Source: Vibrio sp. 14G-20 (GTDB taxonomy: Bacteria > Pseudomonadota > Gammaproteobacteria > Enterobacterales > Vibrionaceae). Taken from it: a DNA stretch of 64,000 bases. Of the stretch, positions 47,304-56,231 are shown one piece after another (positions within the stretch are counted from its first letter, which is position 1; every line of letters begins with the position of its first letter). The notes beneath the pieces were generated by a model, which saw only the letters and a list, made by a program, of their open reading frames with translations, was not told where the DNA came from and did no database searches. The translations under genes and the position numbers were made by a program. Where the stretch lies: the NCBI RefSeq assembly GCF_026241515.1, contig NZ_JAPHPW010000007.1:124001-188000 (forward strand). The letters are read 5' to 3'.

Positions 47304-47972
47304 CTACTCATCGTAATTGATAATGGGTTTGTTTAATTTTAGAGAGCGCTCACGTGAACGTAAGTCGTTCCATAAGCTCAATCTTGAAGATTTTCCTGCT
47401 AACTTGCCGCTGCCTGCTGCTGACTTGATCAACCAAAGGTTTTTACCGTTGAAACTGTAAATTGGTCGTAGATCTGGGCGTTTGGAACCGCGTTTAATTT
47501 CAGGGTTTAAGTTGTCCAAAATTAATGGATCTGCACTCGGTGTTGAGTAGTACGCCAACACCATGTGGAACTGGTTTAACTCAAGTGCTTTTACGTACAC
47601 TAATCGTAATTTCTTATCTAGGACGCCCAGTTCAAGCAAAGAGAAGTATTTTGCGATAGTGAAGTCTTCACAATCACCGGCGTTGCTGCCTAAAAATTCC
47701 AGTGGTGTTGCCCAGTAGTCATTCTTTCCCCACAGTATGTTGTCATCGACAAAGTACATCTGGTTGAAGAACTGGTTCACCGACCTGAGCTTCTCTTTTT
47801 CACTTAATCCGTCGTATGACGTCATATTTGAGCGCCACGTTGCCACGCGCTTTCCGGCTCTATCGCCGTAGGTTTTGGTTACCGCATCTATCCACCGTTG
47901 GTCGCTCTTGTTGAGCGCCCCAGAGGTAAAAGAGGCGAGGACCAGCAGCAATAGCGAAATCCGAGACTTCAT
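47304..47972 (-). CDS. lapG: LapG-like periplasmic cysteine protease
   Basis: A 222-residue exported transglutaminase-like protease with a signal peptide (to about residue 18). The catalytic triad is visible: Cys in NAGDCEDFT (near 98), His in NQFHMVLAYY (near 134) and Asp in LILDNLN (near 150). It cuts the N-terminal region of LapA-type adhesins when c-di-GMP is low; calcium is needed in studied members. It lies between lapC and lapD. Confidence 0.92.
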   Translation of the reverse strand: MKSRISLLLLVLASFTSGALNKSDQRWIDAVTKTYGDRAGKRVATWRSNMTSYDGLSEKEKLRSVNQFFNQMYFVDDNILWGKNDYWATPLEFLGSNAGDCEDFTIAKYFSLLELGVLDKKLRLVYVKALELNQFHMVLAYYSTPSADPLILDNLNPEIKRGSKRPDLRPIYSFNGKNLWLIKSAAGSGKLAGKSSRLSLWNDLRSRERSLKLNKPIINYDE

Positions 47973-48031
47973 AGCCTCTGCTCTTGTCTATTTTCTGTGT
48001 ATTGAAAGGCGTTATCAAACATCAAACGTCC

Positions 48032-49423
48032 TTACTCTTTTAGTGCGTTGTTTTGAGCGCTTAATAGTGGCTTCAACATGTACTCAAGCACGGTTCTTTT
48101 GCCCGTGATGATATCGACAGAGGCCGTCATACCTGGAATGATCGGCAGCTCTTCGTTCTGTCCAAAATTGTGCTTTTCGGTACGCACACGCACGATGTAG
48201 AAGCTGTTGCCTTCTTCATCTTGAGTGGTATCGGCACTGATGTGCTCAAGCACGCCTTCGAGACCACCGTATTTAGTGAAGTCATAGGCACTGAATTTAA
48301 CGATGGCAGTCAATTCTGGGCGTAGGAAAGCGATATCTTGCGGGGCGATTTTCGCTTCGACCAATAGAGAGTCTTCAGTCGGTACAATCTCAACGATGTC
48401 CATACCCGGTTGGATAACGCCACCAACAGTATTAATGCCGAGTGTTTTAACGGTGCCGGTTACGGGAGAAACCACCACGGTACGGTTTACTCGGTCTTCA
48501 AGGCCAACGGCCGATTCGGTCATTGCAGAGAGCTTGTCTTGTGCTTGATTGAGTTTTTCTTGTTGTTCGGAACGGAAGTTCAGTGCGGCATCAATACGAC
48601 TGAGCATAGATTCTTTGATGGCAGAACGTAGAAGGGGGACTTTGAGCTCGCTTGAGGTCATTTCTCGGCGAGTGTCGTTCACTTGTCTTTGCAGTTTAAG
48701 TAATTCAATTCGTGGTACCACTCCTTCATCAGCGAGGGGTTTGGTGATATCCAGTTCTTGGCGAGCAAACTGGTAACTCTGTTTTAGGTTACGAACACGC
48801 GCTTTAATCTCAACTAGGTCTTGTTGTTTCTGTTCAACTTGTTGATCAAAAACGGAAAGTTGGTTTCTCAGATTGTTGAGATCTTGACGATATTCTGCTT
48901 TTTGACGATTAACCAGTTGAGGTTGAAGTTCATAGAACTTAGGTGGAAAGGCAAGCTTGCCATAATCGAGAGTGACACTTTTCTTCCACTCCTTTTCAGA
49001 GAATTCTTCGTCGATGATGACACTGGTCAGGGAAGCGGAAAGCATTAACACGTTGGCGGTTAAGTTCGCGACTTGTTGTTCACGTTCGCGGAAGTCAGAA
49101 CGGAATCGAGTGTCATCGATTAACAGTAGTTGTTGGCCTTTTTGAACGCGTTGGCCTTCTTTCACCAAGATCTCTTTCACCAAGCCACCCTCAAGGTTTT
49201 GCACCACTTGGATCTGAGAGGAAGGGATCACTTTGCCTTGGCCAACGGTAACTTTGTCGATCTCTGCCCAAGCAGACCATGCAATAGCAGCAATAAAAAA
49301 CAGAACGATCACCCACAACATAATACGCGCACTGGTGGGCGTATTGAGGAGCAGTGCCGCTGTTTTATCATCGACATACTCAAGCTCGGTCTCGTTCAAT
49401 TTGCTGAAATTTTTCTGACTCAT
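48032..49423 (-). CDS. lapC: type I secretion membrane fusion protein (LapC/HlyD-like)
   Basis: Membrane fusion protein of 463 residues, first gene of the Lap operon. One membrane helix (about 33-53), a biotinyl-lipoyl-like segment (VVQNLEGGLVKEILVKEGQRV near 78), a long coiled coil (about 150-310) and the HlyD signature at the C-terminal part (VVSPVTGTVKTLGINTVGGVIQP near 315). It bridges the ABC transporter and the outer-membrane TolC-like channel. The promoter should lie in 49424-49535. Confidence 0.92.
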   Translation of the reverse strand: MSQKNFSKLNETELEYVDDKTAALLLNTPTSARIMLWVIVLFFIAAIAWSAWAEIDKVTVGQGKVIPSSQIQVVQNLEGGLVKEILVKEGQRVQKGQQLLLIDDTRFRSDFREREQQVANLTANVLMLSASLTSVIIDEEFSEKEWKKSVTLDYGKLAFPPKFYELQPQLVNRQKAEYRQDLNNLRNQLSVFDQQVEQKQQDLVEIKARVRNLKQSYQFARQELDITKPLADEGVVPRIELLKLQRQVNDTRREMTSSELKVPLLRSAIKESMLSRIDAALNFRSEQQEKLNQAQDKLSAMTESAVGLEDRVNRTVVVSPVTGTVKTLGINTVGGVIQPGMDIVEIVPTEDSLLVEAKIAPQDIAFLRPELTAIVKFSAYDFTKYGGLEGVLEHISADTTQDEEGNSFYIVRVRTEKHNFGQNEELPIIPGMTASVDIITGKRTVLEYMLKPLLSAQNNALKE

Positions 49424-49535
49424 AACAGTCCTTGTTCGCTAAATAAAAGTGCAAGCCTATTGAGTGTATTCTTACTTCTGATAAATGTTAAGATTTTGTT
49501 CCTTTAAATCTTTGAATTTATATATTTTTTAAGAC

Positions 49536-50831
49536 TCATCGATTCTTGAAATCCGTTTTATCGAGTTGGTGCTTTCTGAGTTTGTCATACAACGTTTTTC
49601 GCGACACCTGAAGCTCATGTTGTACTTCTTTTAAACGACCTTGGTGTCGATGTAGCGCCTCAATCAAGATAATTTGTTCAAAGCTATCGGTACGCTGGTT
49701 TAACGACTGTTGCTGCTCTTCAATGCTCATATCGAGTTCATTGTCGTCATTTTTCTCGTTAGTATCGCTGTCGAGCGACGGTTGCTTAATTTGAGTCAGC
49801 ACTCTGAGTTCGGCATGTTGGCGAAGCTGGCGAATGTTCTCAGTCCAATGCGTTGTAATGAGTCGTTGAATCTCTTTTTCTGTAATAACGGGCGGCGGTA
49901 GCTGATAGCGACTTGCTGCGCCGCGAGCAAAGTGTTTGAACAAGGAGCCAATATCTTCTGTTCTTTGCGCTAAGGGTAATAAATTAAATCGGCGCAGTTC
50001 ACCTGTAATTGTAGTAGGAACTACTGTAGTTGCGACAATGATACAAGTTGCATTGGTCTTGCATGAGTTTTCACGAAGTAGAATGGGTTTTAGAGCGGCT
50101 AACCATAGCCATTGTTGCGAAGTTAACGCTTCTGTTTCATGGATATAGATCGTTCCACCCTGATGCTTCAAGAACAGTTGCAAAACAAACTGATGGAATG
50201 TCGCTTCGTCACTGCGTGGCAAATTAAACGCTGCGACAGGGCAAAGCTCCGCGGTTTGATGACTGTGTAAATCATGGGTGTATTGTGCTGTGACCCTTTT
50301 CCCCGTCCCTAAATCACCAACAAACAATAGAAGTGGGTTGGTTTTGGTATCTAGGGTGATCAATTCTCGGCGTAATGCCTGCATCGATGGTGATTGCCCA
50401 ATCAGTTTTGGGCCAACCTGATTCTGCATTGCCAACTCTTTACGCAGTAGGTTGTTCTCTTCAACCAGTGCGAGTTTATCTGCGGCTTTTTTTACGGCAG
50501 TGAGTAGGGCATCGACCACAAATGGTTTTTCCAGAAAATCGTAGGCGCCGGCTTTCATCGCGGATACCGCTGTTTGTACATCACCATGCCCAGTCAGCAC
50601 GATGATTTGAAAGTTGGGATTCTGGCCCAACAACTTTTGCGTAAATTGAATACCGTCCATTACTGGCATGTGGATATCGGTAATCACGATACCTGCTTGT
50701 GCGACGTCTATCTGTTTGAGCGCCTCAACGGCATTAGGGAAGCAGATAATATCGATGCCTTCAATGAGCATGGCTTGTTCTACGGAGTCTCGAATGGCGG
50801 GTTCATCGTCGACAAAATAGAGTTTGGGCAT
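49536..50831 (-). CDS. DctD-like response regulator with degenerate AAA+ domain
   Basis: NtrC-type layout of 431 residues from the ATG at 50831 (MPKLYFVDDE...); a TTG three codons earlier is possible. The receiver has VDDE, Asp in IVITDIHMPVMDG and Lys in LEKPF. The AAA+ domain is altered: Walker A is GDLGTGKR (usual GESGTGKE), Walker B reads GGTIYIHETEAL with His where Asp is normal, and no GAFTGA loop is present. A Fis-type HTH ends the protein (RLKEVQHELQVSRKTLYDKL). Without GAFTGA it is unlikely to activate sigma-54 RNA polymerase. Paired with the kinase gene just upstream. Confidence 0.87.
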   Translation of the reverse strand: MPKLYFVDDEPAIRDSVEQAMLIEGIDIICFPNAVEALKQIDVAQAGIVITDIHMPVMDGIQFTQKLLGQNPNFQIIVLTGHGDVQTAVSAMKAGAYDFLEKPFVVDALLTAVKKAADKLALVEENNLLRKELAMQNQVGPKLIGQSPSMQALRRELITLDTKTNPLLLFVGDLGTGKRVTAQYTHDLHSHQTAELCPVAAFNLPRSDEATFHQFVLQLFLKHQGGTIYIHETEALTSQQWLWLAALKPILLRENSCKTNATCIIVATTVVPTTITGELRRFNLLPLAQRTEDIGSLFKHFARGAASRYQLPPPVITEKEIQRLITTHWTENIRQLRQHAELRVLTQIKQPSLDSDTNEKNDDNELDMSIEEQQQSLNQRTDSFEQIILIEALHRHQGRLKEVQHELQVSRKTLYDKLRKHQLDKTDFKNR

Positions 50832-50916
50832 AGAGTGCAAAAGCCGGTTCCTTAGCAGTATGTGAGATTAGCAGTAATGTGAAATTCATTTTCTCGTTAA
50901 CAATAACAACGATGCG

Positions 50917-52839
50917 TTAGTCGTTAACTTTGTATAACGGAATGTTAAGCGAGAATACCATGCCTGTCGGCTCCAACAGGGTTGCTCTGATCTTGCCGTG
51001 ATACGCTTCAATAATCCGTTTCGATATTGAAAGCCCTAGCCCTAAGCCTTCTGGTTTAGTGGTAAAAAATGGGTCGAACAGCTGTTCTAGTTTGTCATCC
51101 GGCATGCCAATTCCGTTATCCCAAATGACCAACTGACAAGAGTCATGATGCAGTTGCCATTCGATGCCTATCTGTGGGCTGGCCTGTTGGTCTACGTTTT
51201 CTAGATTTTGTTGCTCCTGCAAGATTTTCTGTTCAAGCGCTTGCTGCTGAAGTGCCTGAGTCGCGTTGTGAATCAGATTCACCAATACTTGCTCGAGTTC
51301 GGTTGGATGAATCGCAATGTTGATGTCGTCTGGCACTGTGCTTAGCCTTAGCGTGATGCCTTTCTTGATCATCACTGCACTCAGAATACTGGTCGCGTTG
51401 TTTATCGATTGATGCAGGTTTGCCACGTGATGTTCTTGCTTGGTGACCTTGCGAGTGAAAACTTTAAGACGCGCGATGATGTCGGTAATAGTGTTATTGA
51501 GGCCAATCATTTTCTCCAGATTGCTTTTCACCAAATCGGTTCGTTCCATTTCAAGTAGCTTTAAGCTGTTTTCACTGTAGGTTCGAAGAGCAGCAAGCGG
51601 TTGGTTGATTTCGTGGTTAATGCTGGCTGACAGCTCGCCGAGTACCGCTAGTTTCGCAGTTTGGGTGAGCTCTTGTTCTGTCTGCTTCAACTTGGACTGC
51701 GACTCTTGGTATTGAAAAAGGGTTTGTTGCAGCTGTTGATTGGATTGCTTCAAGTAGTGGGTACGTTTATCAACGGTTTGCTCTAGGTTTTGGTTGAGCT
51801 GGGTCAACGCCACTTTCGCGAGATAAGTCTGGCGCCACGACCAAGCGATGAGCATCACCAAGCTGTAAATCACAACGAAGATGGCATCGATCTGCAAGAC
51901 TTTAATAAGCTCAGCTTTGGTCTCTTTTAGTGCGACCACTTGGTAATGATTGTTACTGACGGTTGCTGGGTAGAGATTGAAAGCCCCGAGTTTAAATAAT
52001 TGGTTAGCTGTGAGCTCCTTTTGCACTCTATTTGGTTGGATATCGTTAGGATGCTCGGCGCTATTAACCTCTTGTTTAGAGTTGAAAGAACGAAAGGCTT
52101 CGATGATCGAAATTTCGCTTTGACCGTATTGGCGTTGAAGTGCGATATCCGTTTGTTGTTGCTGCGTTAATGGCAACAATGAATGATAAAGCCATGGAGC
52201 TTGGCTTGATAGAAAGACCACTTGGTTCGAGTCGAGTACTACGATCTCAAAGTCGTCGCTGGTCAGGATGTTTTCGAGGTTCTCTAAACTCACTTTTACG
52301 GTGATAACGCCAACAATTTCCTTGTCGATATACAGAGGTGAAGATAGAAAATAACCTCGTACGTTCGAGCGAGCGCCTAGCGCGACATATTGTGTGTTGT
52401 TACCTTGAATGGCAGAAGCAAAGTAGGGACGAAACGAGAAGTTCTCACCTACAAAGGTACGAGGCTTTTGGTAATTACTGGAAGCGACTACAGTACCGCT
52501 CGGGTCGTGAATATAGATGGTGTCGGCTTGGCTTTGATTCGACCATTCAAACAGCAATTGATTGAGCTGCGCAGCGGAAATCTTGTCTGCTCGTTGTGAT
52601 GAGTCAAAATAAGAGAGCAAGCGCGGGTCATGGCTGAGTAAATCTGGGATCTGTTTGAATTTGTCCAATTCAGAATCGATTTGTAGATTGGCTTTATTCG
52701 CCGCTTCATCGAGTTGCTGAGTGACGATTTTTTCTTGGAATTGCACTGCCATAAAGTGGGTTGCAGTCAGCCCTGCAGCTCCCAATAACAATGAGAATAA
52801 AACAAAGGGCGTCATTAGGTTAGGCAGTATTTTGGTCAC
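50917..52839 (-). CDS. DctB-like sensor histidine kinase
   Basis: A 640-residue kinase with TM1 about 10-30, a double-Cache/DctB-type periplasmic domain (about 31-305, with YFASAIQGNNTQYVALGARS), TM2 about 308-335, a coiled coil (about 340-395) and HisKA/HATPase domains. The phosphoacceptor is the His in ELSASINHEINQPLAALRTY; NTITDI and GLGLGLSISKRI are further family motifs. Starts with GTG at 52839. Such kinases sense C4-dicarboxylates or similar organic acids. The ligand is unknown, since no dctPQM transporter is adjacent. Its partner is the DctD-like protein 85 bases downstream. Confidence 0.9.
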   Translation of the reverse strand: MTKILPNLMTPFVLFSLLLGAAGLTATHFMAVQFQEKIVTQQLDEAANKANLQIDSELDKFKQIPDLLSHDPRLLSYFDSSQRADKISAAQLNQLLFEWSNQSQADTIYIHDPSGTVVASSNYQKPRTFVGENFSFRPYFASAIQGNNTQYVALGARSNVRGYFLSSPLYIDKEIVGVITVKVSLENLENILTSDDFEIVVLDSNQVVFLSSQAPWLYHSLLPLTQQQQTDIALQRQYGQSEISIIEAFRSFNSKQEVNSAEHPNDIQPNRVQKELTANQLFKLGAFNLYPATVSNNHYQVVALKETKAELIKVLQIDAIFVVIYSLVMLIAWSWRQTYLAKVALTQLNQNLEQTVDKRTHYLKQSNQQLQQTLFQYQESQSKLKQTEQELTQTAKLAVLGELSASINHEINQPLAALRTYSENSLKLLEMERTDLVKSNLEKMIGLNNTITDIIARLKVFTRKVTKQEHHVANLHQSINNATSILSAVMIKKGITLRLSTVPDDINIAIHPTELEQVLVNLIHNATQALQQQALEQKILQEQQNLENVDQQASPQIGIEWQLHHDSCQLVIWDNGIGMPDDKLEQLFDPFFTTKPEGLGLGLSISKRIIEAYHGKIRATLLEPTGMVFSLNIPLYKVND

Positions 52840-53006
52840 TCGGATCTCAGCTTGTCATCGGTTTGTATAAAGATTATCAATATGATGGATAGAGTACCGA
52901 GATCTTGTTAACACAGAGCACCTTCTGTGAGACAAAACCATGGCTTAGACTTGTGTTTCAAAGGATTACAGCGCAAAATCACAAAAAAATTGAAAGGAGC
53001 AACCAA

Positions 53007-53642
53007 ATGGAACTGACAGATATTCGTCGTGAATACGCTAAGGGTGGATTGAGACGTAAAGACTTGGCCGCAGACCCGATTGAGCAATTCAATCTATGGC
53101 TAGAGCAAGCCATTGAAGCGAAGTTGACGGACCCTACTGCCATGACAGTTGCTACGGTTGATGAAAATGGTCAGCCATTCCAACGCATTGTTCTGCTGAA
53201 GAATGTTGATAAAGACGGTTTCGTTTTTTACACCAACTTAGGTAGCCGTAAAGCGCACCAACTTGAGCACAACAGCAAAATCAGTTTGCACTTCCCTTGG
53301 CATCCACTTGAGCGACAAGTTCATATTACGGGCACGGCTGAAAAGCTGACGGCTATGGAAAATATGAAGTACTTCTCGTCACGTCCAAAAGAGAGTCAAT
53401 TAGCCGCGATTGCAAGTAAGCAGAGTAGCCGCATCTCAGCTCGTGGTATCTTAGAAGGTAAGTATCTAGAGCTTAAACAGAAGTTTGCCAAAGGAGAGAT
53501 TCCTGTGCCTTCTTTCTGGGGTGGCTTTCGTGTGCGTGTGGATAGCATTGAGTTTTGGCAGGGTGGTGAACACCGCTTGCACGACCGTTTCTTGTTCTCT
53601 CGCCAAGACAACAGCTGGGATATTGATCGCCTAGCGCCTTAG
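53007..53642 (+). CDS. pdxH: pyridoxamine 5'-phosphate oxidase
   Basis: FMN enzyme that oxidises pyridoxamine/pyridoxine 5'-phosphate to PLP. The start at 53007 ([10 protein letters not shown]...) has AAAGGAGC 8 bases ahead and gives 211 residues, the normal length; an upstream in-frame start adds 34 unrelated residues. Motifs: [18 protein letters not shown] (FMN), [10 protein letters not shown], and C-terminal [12 protein letters not shown]...RLAP. It stands as a single gene with a terminator after it. Confidence 0.95.
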   Translation: MELTDIRREYAKGGLRRKDLAADPIEQFNLWLEQAIEAKLTDPTAMTVATVDENGQPFQRIVLLKNVDKDGFVFYTNLGSRKAHQLEHNSKISLHFPWHPLERQVHITGTAEKLTAMENMKYFSSRPKESQLAAIASKQSSRISARGILEGKYLELKQKFAKGEIPVPSFWGGFRVRVDSIEFWQGGEHRLHDRFLFSRQDNSWDIDRLAP

Positions 53643-53674
53643 ACTGCTTGATCGCTTAGCTGCTTAATAGATCC

Positions 53675-53717
53675 AAAAATGCCGTTGATTAGACTTATCA
53701 AATCAACGGCATTTTTT
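53675..53717. terminator. bidirectional terminator
   Basis: AAAAATGCCGTTGATT/AATCAACGGCATTTTT arms with a short loop, between convergent pdxH and the PAS-LuxR gene. Confidence 0.9.
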
Positions 53718-53744
53718 TGTCTGCATTTTCAGTTGAACAGTAAA

Positions 53745-54527
53745 TCAGTCACTGTGCAGAACAACAGAGATCTGTTTTTTGAGCAGAGTTTCTGGGATCA
53801 CTGAGCCTAATCCTGAATCCAACGCATACTCAATCAATTGGCTTTTACTGCGTGCATCGAACTTTTGTTTCAATCTGGCGACATGTCCTTCGACGGTCTT
53901 GATTGAAATATTCAACGTCAACGCAATGTACTGGGGTTTCTTACCGAAAAGCAGTAAGAACAACACTTCTGATTCTCTTGCTGTCAGCTTCTTTTGCAGT
54001 TTCGATACTCGCGGTTTTGATCCGGCAATCGATGCCTGATTGTCTTTCGCGCACGTTGCCTGACATACCCAATGACCTACCTCTAAAATCGCCGTGTCTG
54101 TCAGTTCTTGGCCATAGAAAATCGTACCTTGCACCTTGTCTTCGTCATCAAGCCAAGGGGTTTTAGTAAAGATATGTGCGTGCCAGCGGCCGTCAGGGTA
54201 GGGGTGAATATCGAGGATCTTGAGCGTGCTGCGTGTGTCCATCACATGCTTGTCTTGAGCTCTGAAATCTTGTGCGCACTCGATGGTTTGGCTTGGCATG
54301 TCGAAATCGGTCAAGCCAGTACATGTCTCGCCCGGTTTTAAGCCAATCAGCTGGTTGTAAGCTAGATTTGCGTACACGAAGACCGAGTCAGTATCTTTAC
54401 AGCCCCAGCAGCCTGGAAGTTGTTCAAATAAAGAACGATGTATGGAGTTGAGTGGGTCTGGCAAGGTTTTATCTCGTAAGCTGAGGTATGGCAATGATAT
54501 CAGTTTCTTATAGCGCTGCAATGGCAA
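53745..54527 (-). CDS. PAS-LuxR transcription regulator, non-ATG start
   Basis: About 260 residues: a PAS-like sensor (about 30-150; GCWGCKDTDSVFVYANLAYNQLIG, GRWHAHIFTKTPW) and a LuxR-type HTH (LTARESEVLFLL, PQYIALTLNISIKTVEGHVARLKQKF). The frame has no ATG before the PAS domain: a stop is immediately followed by TTG at 54527, so translation must begin at TTG there or at a later TTG/CTG. An early truncation is the alternative. No target is evident. Confidence 0.78.
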   Translation of the reverse strand: MPLQRYKKLISLPYLSLRDKTLPDPLNSIHRSLFEQLPGCWGCKDTDSVFVYANLAYNQLIGLKPGETCTGLTDFDMPSQTIECAQDFRAQDKHVMDTRSTLKILDIHPYPDGRWHAHIFTKTPWLDDEDKVQGTIFYGQELTDTAILEVGHWVCQATCAKDNQASIAGSKPRVSKLQKKLTARESEVLFLLLFGKKPQYIALTLNISIKTVEGHVARLKQKFDARSKSQLIEYALDSGLGSVIPETLLKKQISVVLHSD

Positions 54528-54627
54528 TTAGAATACGAAAAATAAGGGGTGACTGACAGTTAAACGGACTGCTGATTAACTGTGTCAATCACGGAGAATC
54601 GATGGGCATAAAGTGTGATAATCAGAC

Positions 54628-54657
54628 AAAAAAAAGCCAGCCTGAAGAGGGGCTGGC
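54628..54657 (-). terminator. minus-strand terminator with no gene upstream of it
   Basis: GCCAGCC/GGCTGGC hairpin with eight T following on the minus strand only. No minus-strand gene precedes it, which implies a transcript from the hairpin region to its right. Confidence 0.75.
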
Positions 54658-54661
54658 CAAA

Positions 54662-54818
54662 GACAAGATATGCCTTGTCGACATGTAGAAGATTTTCAGT
54701 TTAATTCACGAGGGTCGTGCAAATTAAACTGAGGCATCAGTTAGATACCCAGAGTGACTTACTACTCTGTCGATGAATCTACTCCTAGGAGTGCTTATGC
54801 ATAAGGGGGGAATTCCCC
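54662..54818 (-). ncRNA. candidate structured RNA: six consecutive hairpins
   Basis: Perfect arms follow one another: GACAAG/CTTGTC (54662-54679), a hairpin with 11-bp outer and 5-bp inner stem (54696-54732, TCAGTTTAATT and CACGA arms), AGAGT/ACTCT (54751-54768), ACTCCTAGGAGT (54781-54792), CTTATGCATAAG (54794-54805) and GGGGAATTCCCC (54807-54818). AACTGA at 54727 can instead pair with TCAGTT at 54737, giving two exclusive folds. The strand is taken from the terminator at 54628. No known RNA family is recognised. Confidence 0.5.
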
Positions 54819-55074
54819 TATAAACGCCGCTCGATGTGAGAATTGAGAACCTAGAGTAAATATTTTAAAACTTTGAGCAAGTAATCGAACGCTTATAGCT
54901 CTCGCAATACTCGGAATCTTAGATAGTTCGCTGTGGTTGAAGGTGCAACGTTCAGTTCGCGAGGCCGTTCCGAAAGGTGGTCCCATGACGCAGTTAGATT
55001 TCCGGATGACTGCTTATGAATCCCCCTAAACTCACCGGAACGATTGGTTTTACAATGGCCGTAGTTTGTACACT

Positions 55075-55157
55075 CTTGATCATCTTTCCGGAGGCATGAT
55101 CAAGAGGGTCGCAACGATGATCATGCCTCTAAGGTAGGAAATAGCTCTGATGATCAT
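55075..55157. other. distal cluster of RctB-type sites
   Basis: Four TGATCA cores start at 55077, 55097, 55118 and 55151. The first two form an inverted repeat CTTGATCAT/ATGATCAAG around TTTCCGGAGG. The first carries the CTTGATCATYTTTCCGG extension seen in the origin 39-mer-like site at 34175. It is 21 kb from the origin, upstream of an AraC gene. Confidence 0.65.
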
Positions 55158-55225
55158 TTACAAATTCATCTTATGAAGATTTCAGAGTATTATTCTTAGT
55201 ATGTCGACCTGAATATTTTGCTGTT

Positions 55226-56050
55226 ATGCCAAAACCTTTACCTTTTCCAAATCTAGACCTGTCTCCGCTAGGCCTTACTGGCCCTCGCCCCGCAGAGATC
55301 ATTACTCTGCCATCGCATATGGATTGTCATGAACACCACTATTCTCAGGTGGTGATAGGTTTAAAAGGTCAGGCGGAATTTGAAGTCAGTGGTAAAGGCA
55401 ATCTGGTTGGGCCTGGACAGGGTTGTGTGGTTACCGCTAGCTCTGATCATGCTTTCGGTGGAGTCGTCGGTCAGTCGGATATCTTGGTGCTCAATATGCC
55501 AATGCCGAGCGACGATGACCCTTTGATGTTAGAGAAGATAAACCAACTGGCATCATCCAACATCTATTTCCAATTAGATGCACAAATTCAAAAGCTTATT
55601 CACATGTTGGTGCAAGAGATGCAGGCGAGCCCTGATGATTTGTTATTGAGCCGCGCGTGCAATGACACGGTGGTTGCGCTGCTACAGAGACACATCTCGG
55701 CATTTGAAACCTCGATTAAAGATTCTCGTTTTGATCTAGAAGCGTTGGATCGCTATATCGAGCAACATTTAGCAAACAAAATCTCTGTGGCGCAATTGGC
55801 GGGCAGTGTGTTCTTGGGTGAAAGCCAGTTCCACATGCTCTTCAAAGATCAAATGGGCATTACCCCACACCAATATGTTTTAGGTAAGCGTATCGACCGC
55901 TCTCGACGCCTTATTGAACAAGGGAATCTTAGCCTTGGTCAGGTCGCTGAACTGGCTGGTTTCTCCGGTCAATCTTCCTTTACTCACACCTTTTCTCGCC
56001 TTCAAGGCATGTCACCATCTCAATACAAAAAGCAAATTTCTGTTAAATAA
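55226..56050 (+). CDS. AraC-family regulator next to putA
   Basis: A 274-residue regulator: N-terminal cupin-like sensor (HEHHYSQVVIGLKGQAEFEV, about 32-51) and a C-terminal AraC DNA-binding domain (about 175-272; ISVAQLAGSVFLGESQFHMLFK, LSLGQVAELAGFSGQSSFTHTF). It precedes putA by 181 bases on the same strand and is the likely regulator of the proline genes, since this PutA lacks the DNA-binding domain that autoregulates put genes in enteric bacteria. RctB-type sites lie just upstream of its start. Confidence 0.87.
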   Translation: MPKPLPFPNLDLSPLGLTGPRPAEIITLPSHMDCHEHHYSQVVIGLKGQAEFEVSGKGNLVGPGQGCVVTASSDHAFGGVVGQSDILVLNMPMPSDDDPLMLEKINQLASSNIYFQLDAQIQKLIHMLVQEMQASPDDLLLSRACNDTVVALLQRHISAFETSIKDSRFDLEALDRYIEQHLANKISVAQLAGSVFLGESQFHMLFKDQMGITPHQYVLGKRIDRSRRLIEQGNLSLGQVAELAGFSGQSSFTHTFSRLQGMSPSQYKKQISVK

Positions 56051-56231
56051 AAAAACAAAACGGCATATTATATTAAAGTTTCATATGTGACCTTGTGTTT
56101 GTTTTGTTAATAAAGCGAGTTTTTAGCAAAAAACTCGGAGTTTTTGACAAGTAATCCTTATATACTCTAAATACACTGCAGCCATTGTAGAGATCCCGAA
56201 CTCTTTTCGGGTGTGAGATTAAGGAAAACGC

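Larger units (their letters stand above)
54528..55225. other. 698-base gene-free region
   Basis: Between the PAS-LuxR regulator (minus) and the AraC regulator (plus). It contains a minus-strand terminator (54628-54657), a run of hairpins (54662-54818) and a cluster of RctB-type sites (55075-55157). A 63-codon minus-strand frame at 54795-54986 has no ribosome site and is probably not a gene. Confidence 0.6.

Noticed and set aside
54795..54986. 63-codon minus-strand frame in the hairpin region
   Set aside because: No ribosome site, and its 3' part is made of palindromes; a structured RNA explains the region better.
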